Source of the DNA: an uncultured Porphyromonadaceae bacterium
GTDB taxonomy: Bacteria; Bacteroidota; Bacteroidia; Bacteroidales; Muribaculaceae
NCBI GenBank assembly: GCA_902494595.1
Contig: CABUTY010000125.1
Coordinates: 1 to 5,169 of the forward strand
DNA length: 5,169 nucleotides
Direction: 5' to 3'
Both the position numbers and the translations under genes were made by a program. The first letter of the stretch is position 1. Every line of letters starts with the position of its first letter. Below the pieces are notes generated by a model. That model made no database searches, was not told the origin of the DNA, and saw nothing but the letters and a program-made list of their open reading frames with translations. Below are positions 1 through 5,169 of this stretch, piece by piece.

Positions 1-947
1 AATCGAGCCGGCTGTTAGGGATGCTTCGCCGCGAGTCTATGCCCGACAGATGCACCTACCGCTACAACTATGTGAAGGACAACTGCGCCACGCGTATCAC
101 GGCACGTGTGTCCGAGGCTACGGGACAGAAGATTCTATTTCCCGACAGCGTGGGCTACGGCACCTTCCGCCGCGAGATGCGCGCCTTTCACCGCAATTAC
201 CCATGGTATCAGTTCGGCATAGACCTCGCACTGGGCACCGGCATCGATTACAGGCTACGCGCCGATGAGGAGATGTTCGTGCCGGTGGTGATGTCGGAGC
301 GTTACGACGGCGCCGAATTTGCCGACGGCCGCAAGCTCGTCAGACGTAGCGCCGTGCTATTGCCCGACTCGGGCCATGCCTCCCTCCCCCCTACTCCATG
401 GTACCTCTCGCCGTTGACCATTGCCGTGGCCCTCTTCATCATCATATGCGCCATGGCCGTATGGATGGCACGCAAGAAGAGATGTTTCCGGTGGGTCTAC
501 TCACTATGGTTCGGCATAACTGGACTGGCGGGATGTCTGATAACCTTCCTGGTGTTTGTCTCGGAGCACGAGGCCACCAATCCCAACATGATGGTACTGT
601 GGCTCAACCCGCTGCAGCTGCTCTTTGCCGTGTGCGTATGGACGCGAATTCTGCGCCCCGTGGCAAACCTTATGGCCTGGTATAACATTATTATACTCGG
701 AATCCTGCTGACAGTATGGTCCTTCCAGGCGCAGAGCGCCAATCCGGCGGTGTTCCCCCTGATGGGAGCCTCCCTGGCCCTGGCCGTGGTATATGCAATA
801 TTACATACCGGCAACAGTTATAATAAGAAGAAAGAGAAACATGCGAAAGATAGCAGCGTTGGCGGTCGCGGGCCTCGCAGGCCTGGCGTCGGCAGCCGTC
901 CACCCCGGCGGAGCAAAGCCCCGTCTGGTGGTCGGAATCGTCGTTGA
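1..947 (+). CDS. Lnb-like (DUF4105) membrane protein, probable lipoprotein N-acyltransferase, 5'-partial
   Basis: This is the C-terminal part of a DUF4105 protein, the family containing Bacteroides Lnb, which adds the N-acyl chain to lipoproteins in the inner membrane. The frame is open from base 3, and an ATG at 21 falls inside the conserved domain, so I treat the gene as cut by the left edge rather than starting there. Counting from that ATG, the family motif YNYVKDNCATR is at residues 15-25; Cys22 is the likely catalytic thiol (inference). The rest of the periplasmic domain runs to about residue 125. Five hydrophobic segments follow, at about 129-150, 158-180, 192-210, 214-233 and 245-262. 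The loop SEHEATNPN (181-189) and the WLNPL motif (194-198) between helices 2 and 3 match family members as I remember them. After helix 5 the tail (from about 274) is Arg/Gly/Pro-rich and is encoded by DNA shared with the next gene, so the real C-terminus is uncertain. Family assignment is firm; the acyltransferase role rests on homology. Confidence 0.8.
   Translation, partial: SSRLLGMLRRESMPDRCTYRYNYVKDNCATRITARVSEATGQKILFPDSVGYGTFRREMRAFHRNYPWYQFGIDLALGTGIDYRLRADEEMFVPVVMSERYDGAEFADGRKLVRRSAVLLPDSGHASLPPTPWYLSPLTIAVALFIIICAMAVWMARKKRCFRWVYSLWFGITGLAGCLITFLVFVSEHEATNPNMMVLWLNPLQLLFAVCVWTRILRPVANLMAWYNIIILGILLTVWSFQAQSANPAVFPLMGASLALAVVYAILHTGNSYNKKKEKHAKDSSVGGRGPRRPGVGSRPPRRSKAPSGGRNRR
825..840 (+). 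promoter_or_regulatory. Purine-rich translation-initiation leader before the PafA-like start
   Basis: A run of A and G only, apart from the final C, directly precedes the ATG at 841. It contains GAAAGAG but no good match to AGGAGG. A-rich leaders without a strong Shine-Dalgarno site are normal at Bacteroidota starts, and the position of this one favours initiation at 841 over the in-frame ATG at 793. Confidence 0.45.
841..947 (+). other. Out-of-frame coding overlap between the Lnb-like and PafA-like genes
   Basis: Both frames are open here. The downstream reading gives a convincing signal peptide and the first part of the mature protein. The upstream reading gives an Arg/Gly/Pro/Ser-rich tail (residues 274-308) with no resemblance to a folded domain. 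The upstream stop, TGA at 945-947, straddles codons 35 and 36 of the downstream gene, touching the metal-ligand Asp codon. The sequence therefore indicates that the downstream frame is the constrained one and the upstream tail is incidental or a recent read-through. An assembly or sequencing indel upstream would produce the same picture. Confidence 0.75.
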
Positions 948-2397
948 CCAGCTGAGCACCGAGCACATAGAACAGCTACAGAATCTTTTCGGGCAGAAAG
1001 GGTTCCGCACGTTCATGGGCAAAGGTGTCTATCTTCGCGATGTCGACTACGGCACCCGGCGACTCGACGCCAACAGCGGCGCGGCGGCGCTGCTTACCGG
1101 CTCTACGCCCTCCACCACCGGCATTCCCTCGGCGATGGTCTACGACGAGACATTGTCGGCGATGCGTCCGCCGCTGGCCACCCCTGCTCCCTCGGGAGCA
1201 CTCTCCAACGACTCCTTCACCCCCGAGCAACTGCGGCTCACCACCATCGCCGATGAGTTCGCCATAGCCAACGACGGCAAAGCCGTGATATATTCTGTGG
1301 CCGCCGACCCTCAGCAGGCCGTGATACTCGCCGGCCATGCCGCCGACGGCGCCGTATGGCTCAACAACACCTCGGGACACTGGGCAACCTCTTCATATTA
1401 CGGCAAGCTGCCGCAGGCTGCGGGGAGCGCCAACGCGCGCAGTTCCATGGCCCACCGCATCGACACCATCGACTGGCGCCCTCTGGCGGCCGTGGCCATG
1501 GCGCACCCCGGCGAGAACTTCCGCTACCGTTTTGCCCGCAACGACCGCGATGTATACCGCAAGGTGGCTCTCACACCTGCCGCCAACAGTGCCGTCACCG
1601 ATGTTGCCGTGAGCCTCATCAGCCAGCTGCCGGCCACGCCGGGAAGCACCGGCATGGTCAACATCGGCTACACCCTGGCGCCCTACCGCTATGGAGAGGG
1701 TAAGCTGGAGGCGGAGACCGATGACGCCTATCTGCGGCTTGACGCCCAGTTGGGGCGCATCCTCGATGCCGTGGACCGTTATTGCGGCGCCGGCAATGCC
1801 GTGATATGGCTCTCGGGAACCGGCTACAGCCAGAGCGCCGCCATCGAAGACAAGAAATACCGGTTGCCGGGCGGCGAGTTCTCGCCGAAACGCGCCATGT
1901 CGCTGCTCAACGCCTACCTTGTGGCGCGTCACGGCAACGGAGAATATGTGGCGGCGATACGCGACGGCAACGTATATCTCAACACCCGGTCAATCGAGGC
2001 CCGCAACCTCGACAGCTCGGCAATCGCCGAGGAATGCCGGGAATTTCTGGCACGCATGGCAGGTGTCGACAAGACCTACACGCGACGCCAGATACTTGCT
2101 CCGGGCGACGAGGAGACCCGCGCCCTCAACCGCGCCTACGACCCCAAGACGGGCGCCGACGTGATTATAACCCTTATGCCGGGATGGACGGTGGTTCGCG
2201 ACGACTCACAGAGCGCCGGTGCCCACCAGCGCCAGCTGCGTGACCTTCCCCTCGCCTCCCCGGCTTTCATAATGGCTCCCGGCCTGGCGCCAAGAACCAT
2301 CTCCACTCCCGTGGATGCCCGCGAGATTGCTCCCGCAATCTCCGGTATACTGCGCATACGACCCCCGAACGGCGCCGACAGACGCCCCTCTTTCTGA
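841..2397 (+). CDS. PafA-like alkaline phosphatase superfamily protein, secreted, probably catalytically inactive
   Basis: This is a 518-residue protein of the PafA-like branch of the alkaline phosphatase/phosphodiesterase superfamily. The start at 841 gives a clean Sec signal peptide: MRK, a hydrophobic core at residues 4-15, and an ASA-A cleavage site after Ala18. An in-frame ATG at 793 would add a basic 16-residue extension before the signal and is unlikely. Visible family landmarks are LVVGIVVDQ (29-37) with metal-ligand Asp36, [12 protein letters not shown] (84-95), [12 protein letters not shown] (162-173), TSSYY (183-187), DDAYLRLD (294-301), the block at 336-360, and the C-terminal signature [17 protein letters not shown] (496-512). 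Length and order fit PafA. The catalytic positions do not: the nucleophile Thr is Ala77, and other ligand positions are Ala280, Tyr284, Thr327 and Gly328. It would fold in the periplasm or outside the cell but probably does not hydrolyse phosphate esters by the known mechanism; a binding or structural role is possible. It overlaps the upstream frame by 107 bases and lies 70 bases before secA. Confidence 0.87.
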   Translation: MRKIAALAVAGLAGLASAAVHPGGAKPRLVVGIVVDQLSTEHIEQLQNLFGQKGFRTFMGKGVYLRDVDYGTRRLDANSGAAALLTGSTPSTTGIPSAMVYDETLSAMRPPLATPAPSGALSNDSFTPEQLRLTTIADEFAIANDGKAVIYSVAADPQQAVILAGHAADGAVWLNNTSGHWATSSYYGKLPQAAGSANARSSMAHRIDTIDWRPLAAVAMAHPGENFRYRFARNDRDVYRKVALTPAANSAVTDVAVSLISQLPATPGSTGMVNIGYTLAPYRYGEGKLEAETDDAYLRLDAQLGRILDAVDRYCGAGNAVIWLSGTGYSQSAAIEDKKYRLPGGEFSPKRAMSLLNAYLVARHGNGEYVAAIRDGNVYLNTRSIEARNLDSSAIAEECREFLARMAGVDKTYTRRQILAPGDEETRALNRAYDPKTGADVIITLMPGWTVVRDDSQSAGAHQRQLRDLPLASPAFIMAPGLAPRTISTPVDAREIAPAISGILRIRPPNGADRRPSF

Positions 2398-2467
2398 CCC
2401 TATCCCCGTCAGAACATTTCATCTTTCACATTTAAAAATTCAAGCAGCGCAGCTGCACCCACATAAC
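2398..2467 (+). other. Short intergenic leader upstream of secA
   Basis: This 70-base gap is much more AT-rich than the flanking genes, especially at about 2413-2442. I see no hairpin followed by a T-run that would act as a terminator. I also see no clear Bacteroidota promoter pair (TTTG near -33 with TAnnTTTG near -7). An 8-base palindrome, GCAGCTGC, occurs at 2449-2456 but is too short to assign a role. The AT-rich stretch may hold a weak secA promoter or simply the unstructured leader for translation; alternatively secA is read through from the upstream gene. Confidence 0.4.
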
Positions 2468-5169
2468 ATGTTCAATTCATTTTTAAAGAAAATACTCGGA
2501 GACCAGTCGGAGCGTTCGGTACGACCGCTGTGGAACCGGCTCAATAAAGAGATCAATCCGGCAAGCGAGGAGCTTGCCCGCCTCAGCAACGATGAACTGC
2601 GCGGACGCGTGGAGGAAATAAAGAACAACATCCGCGGCAACGCCAGGAAATACAAGGAGCATATCGAGGAGCTGAGAAGCCAGATAGAGACCCTTGACTA
2701 CGACAAGCGCGAGCCGCTGTGGAAAGAGATTGACGACACCCGCGAGGAGATGTTCGCCAACTACGCCAAGGATCTTGACGCGGCGTTACCGGAAGTTTTC
2801 GCGGCCGTCAAGGAGACGGCACGCCGTTTCAAGGAGAACGAGACCATCGAGGTGACAGCCACCGACGCCGACCGCAAGCTCGCCGCCGACGGCAAGGACT
2901 TCATAACCATAGATGGCGACAAGGCCATATACCGCAATTCATGGGTAGCCGGCGGCAACCTCACCACCTGGGACATGATGCACTATGACGTGCAGCTCAT
3001 CGGCGGCATGGTGCTCCACGGCATGATGAAAGGCGACAAAGTGACCAACAACATCGCCGAGATGGCCACCGGCGAGGGAAAGACCCTTGTGGCCACCCTT
3101 CCGGTGTTCCTCAACGCCCTTACCGGCGAAGGCGTGCACGTAGTGACCGTCAACGACTACCTCGCCAAACGAGACTCCGAATGGATGGGCCCCTTATACC
3201 AGTTCCACGGTCTTACAGTTGGCTGCATCGACAAGACGGAGCCCAACAGCCAGGAACGCCGTGACGTATACAACTCCGACATCACCTTCGGCACAAACAA
3301 TGAGTTCGGTTTTGACTACCTCCGCGACAACATGGCCACGCGCACCGAGGACCTCGTGCAGCGTGAACAGCATTACTACGCCATCGTCGACGAGGTTGAC
3401 TCCGTGCTTATCGACGACGCCCGTACGCCGCTGATTATCTCGGGTCCCATCCCCAAGGGCGACGACCAGATGTTCAACGACTTCAAGCCCAATGTGGAGA
3501 AGGTTGTCAACGCCCAGCGCAAGCTCGCCCAACAGCTCCTGCTCGAAGCCAAGGAGAAAATATCCAAAGGCGACACCGAGGAGGGTGGTCTCGCACTCTT
3601 CCGCGTATACAAGGCGCTTCCCAAGCATGGCCCCCTGATCCGTTACCTCAGCGAGGACGGCATCAAGAACCTCATGCTCAAGGTGGAGGCCAAATACATG
3701 CAGGACAACAACCGCGAGATGCCTAAGGCAGTGGAACCACTCTTCTTCGTAATCGACGAGAAGAACCACAGCATAGAGCTTACCGACAAGGGTATAGAGG
3801 TGCTTACCGGCACCACCAACGACCCTGAGTTCTTTATCCTCCCCAACATCGCCGAGCAGCTCAGCGAGGTGGAGAACGAAGACCTCACCGCCGAGCAGAA
3901 AAGGGAGAAGAAGGATGCCCTGCTGCAGAACTACAGCGTGAAGTCGGAACGCGTGCATACCGTAAACCAGCTTCTGAAGGCCTACACGCTCTTCGACAAG
4001 GATGTGGAATACGTGATTGACGACAACAAGATCAAGATTGTCGACGAGCAGACGGGCCGAATCATGGAGGGACGTCGCTACAGCGACGGGCTTCACCAGG
4101 CCATCGAGGCCAAGGAGGGCGTGAAGGTTGAGGCCGCCACGCAGACCTATGCCACCATCACGCTCCAGAACTATTTCCGCATGTACCGCAAGCTTGCCGG
4201 CATGACGGGTACGGCCATGACAGAGGCCGGCGAGTTCTACGATATCTATAAGCTCGACGTAATAGAGATACCTACCAACCGACCGGTGATACGCAACGAC
4301 ATGAACGACCGCGTATACCGCACCAAGAAGGAGAAATATGCGGCCATCATCAACGAGGTTGAGGAGATGGTCAACCAGGGGCGTCCGGTGCTTGTGGGCA
4401 CCACGTCGGTGGAGATTTCGGAACTGCTGTCGAAAATGCTTAAGCTGCGCAAGATACCGCACCAGGTGCTCAACGCTAAGCTTCACCAGCAGGAGGCACA
4501 GGTAGTGGCCCAGGCCGGACAGAAAGGGATGGTGACCATCGCCACCAACATGGCGGGACGAGGCACCGACATCAAGCTGAGTCCGGAGGTACGCGAAGCC
4601 GGAGGTCTTGCCATCATAGGCACGGAGCGCCACGAGTCGCGGCGTGTTGACCGGCAGCTGCGAGGCCGCGCCGGCCGTCAGGGTGACCCCGGAAGCTCCG
4701 TATTCTTCGTATCCTTCGAGGATACCGTGATGCGCCTCTTCGCCAACGACCGCGTGGTGAAGATGCTTGACCGTCTCGGTTTCAAGGAGGGCGAGATGAT
4801 AGAGAACTCCATGGTGACCAAGAGCATAGAGAATGCCCAGAAACGCGTTGAGGAGAACAACTTCGGTATCCGCAAGCGTCTTGTGGAATACGACGACGTG
4901 ATGAACGCCCAGCGCAACGGCGTCTACGGCAAGCGCCAGAACGCCCTTCGCGGCGAACGTATAGGCATGGATATCGCCAACATGATATATGAGGTTACCG
5001 GCGACCTCGCCGCATCCTATCCCGCCTACGAGGACTTCTCGGAGGAGGTGAACCGCATCCTCTCGATAGAGGTGCCATATACCGAGGAGGAGTTCAACCG
5101 CATGTCGCAGCAGGATAAGAGCGACAGACTCGCCGAAGTGGTGATGGACAACTTCCGCCGCAAGAAGGA
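2468..5169 (+). CDS. secA: Preprotein translocase ATPase SecA, 3'-partial
   Basis: SecA is the cytoplasmic motor that uses ATP to push unfolded preproteins through SecYEG. The frame is uninterrupted from ATG 2468 to the right edge: 900 residues visible of roughly 1,100 expected in Bacteroidota. The start [11 protein letters not shown] and the following LSNDELRGR (39-47) match SecA N-termini. Nucleotide-binding domain 1 shows HYDVQLIGG (172-180), Walker A TGEGKT (201-206), [11 protein letters not shown] (226-236), [14 protein letters not shown] (275-288) and Walker B DEVD (308-311). The preprotein-crosslinking region runs from about 328 to 518. [13 protein letters not shown] (525-537), GMTGT (578-582), [12 protein letters not shown] (693-704) and [11 protein letters not shown] (730-740) mark the rest of the motor core and domain 2. 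The helical scaffold begins near 765 and contains EYDDV (807-811). The wing, the remaining scaffold and the C-tail lie mostly beyond the edge. Extra segments relative to E. coli SecA occur at about 58-107, 121-171 and 350-419. All ATPase motifs look intact. Confidence 0.97.
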   Translation, partial: MFNSFLKKILGDQSERSVRPLWNRLNKEINPASEELARLSNDELRGRVEEIKNNIRGNARKYKEHIEELRSQIETLDYDKREPLWKEIDDTREEMFANYAKDLDAALPEVFAAVKETARRFKENETIEVTATDADRKLAADGKDFITIDGDKAIYRNSWVAGGNLTTWDMMHYDVQLIGGMVLHGMMKGDKVTNNIAEMATGEGKTLVATLPVFLNALTGEGVHVVTVNDYLAKRDSEWMGPLYQFHGLTVGCIDKTEPNSQERRDVYNSDITFGTNNEFGFDYLRDNMATRTEDLVQREQHYYAIVDEVDSVLIDDARTPLIISGPIPKGDDQMFNDFKPNVEKVVNAQRKLAQQLLLEAKEKISKGDTEEGGLALFRVYKALPKHGPLIRYLSEDGIKNLMLKVEAKYMQDNNREMPKAVEPLFFVIDEKNHSIELTDKGIEVLTGTTNDPEFFILPNIAEQLSEVENEDLTAEQKREKKDALLQNYSVKSERVHTVNQLLKAYTLFDKDVEYVIDDNKIKIVDEQTGRIMEGRRYSDGLHQAIEAKEGVKVEAATQTYATITLQNYFRMYRKLAGMTGTAMTEAGEFYDIYKLDVIEIPTNRPVIRNDMNDRVYRTKKEKYAAIINEVEEMVNQGRPVLVGTTSVEISELLSKMLKLRKIPHQVLNAKLHQQEAQVVAQAGQKGMVTIATNMAGRGTDIKLSPEVREAGGLAIIGTERHESRRVDRQLRGRAGRQGDPGSSVFFVSFEDTVMRLFANDRVVKMLDRLGFKEGEMIENSMVTKSIENAQKRVEENNFGIRKRLVEYDDVMNAQRNGVYGKRQNALRGERIGMDIANMIYEVTGDLAASYPAYEDFSEEVNRILSIEVPYTEEEFNRMSQQDKSDRLAEVVMDNFRRKK

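Noticed and set aside
386..391. Run of six C in the Lnb-like gene as a phase-variation or frameshift site
   Set aside because: The tract is short, and the frame reads correctly through it into the first membrane helix, so nothing suggests slippage.
793..840. Upstream in-frame ATG extending the PafA-like protein by 16 residues
   Set aside because: It would put a basic stretch ending in RRKRN before the signal peptide. The ATG at 841 begins a standard signal sequence directly after a purine-rich leader.
21..947. The Lnb-like protein starting at the ATG at 21 as a complete 308-residue gene
   Set aside because: The frame is open to the left edge and the ATG falls just before the DNCATR motif, deep within the family domain. 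The N-terminal half, including its membrane-entry signal, would be missing.
1393..1932. 179-codon open frame on the - strand inside the PafA-like gene
   Set aside because: It is the complement of a clearly constrained coding region, with no family resemblance or initiation signal. It is a composition shadow.
2449..2456. GCAGCTGC palindrome upstream of secA as an operator
   Set aside because: An 8-base palindrome next to GC-rich repeats is expected by chance, and nothing else nearby supports a binding site.
3194..4633. 479-codon open frame on the - strand opposite secA
   Set aside because: It lies wholly antisense to well-conserved SecA motifs. The translation is rich in His, Val, Leu and Gly with no coherent domain, as expected from complementing GC-biased codons. 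I see no start context to support it.

Overview
The window reads as chromosomal core sequence from a Bacteroidota bacterium, most likely order Bacteroidales. The GC-rich composition by eye would suit a Muribaculaceae-like lineage, but that placement is inference. Three lines of evidence support Bacteroidota: a DUF4105/Lnb-type protein with a five-helix membrane tail, a PafA-like secreted alkaline phosphatase-superfamily protein, and a SecA with the long extra segments typical of Bacteroidota. Gene starts are preceded by A-rich stretches rather than strong Shine-Dalgarno sites, as is usual in that phylum.

Layout: all three genes are on the + strand. (1) Positions 1-947 hold the 3' part of an Lnb-like (DUF4105) inner-membrane protein; its reading frame is open at the left edge, so the start lies outside. 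(2) Positions 841-2397 hold a complete 518-residue PafA-like protein with a signal peptide. (3) A gap of about 70 bases carries no visible terminator or promoter. (4) Positions 2468-5169 hold secA, with 900 codons visible and the 3' end cut off. The secA frame has no stop before the right edge. No RNA gene, mobile element, CRISPR array or long repeat was seen.

How they fit together: SecA drives proteins through SecYEG. The PafA-like product has a Sec signal peptide and would be a client. Lnb-type proteins are thought to N-acylate lipoproteins after export. The window is therefore an envelope-biogenesis neighbourhood, perhaps one transcription unit, although only the same-strand arrangement and tight spacing support co-transcription.

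Two things stand out. The PafA-like protein keeps the fold signatures but lacks the nucleophile and nearly all metal ligands, so it looks like a pseudo-phosphatase. The Lnb-like frame also runs 107 bases into the next gene, giving an Arg/Gly-rich tail, while a tandem TAA TAA lies in a neighbouring frame just before the downstream start.
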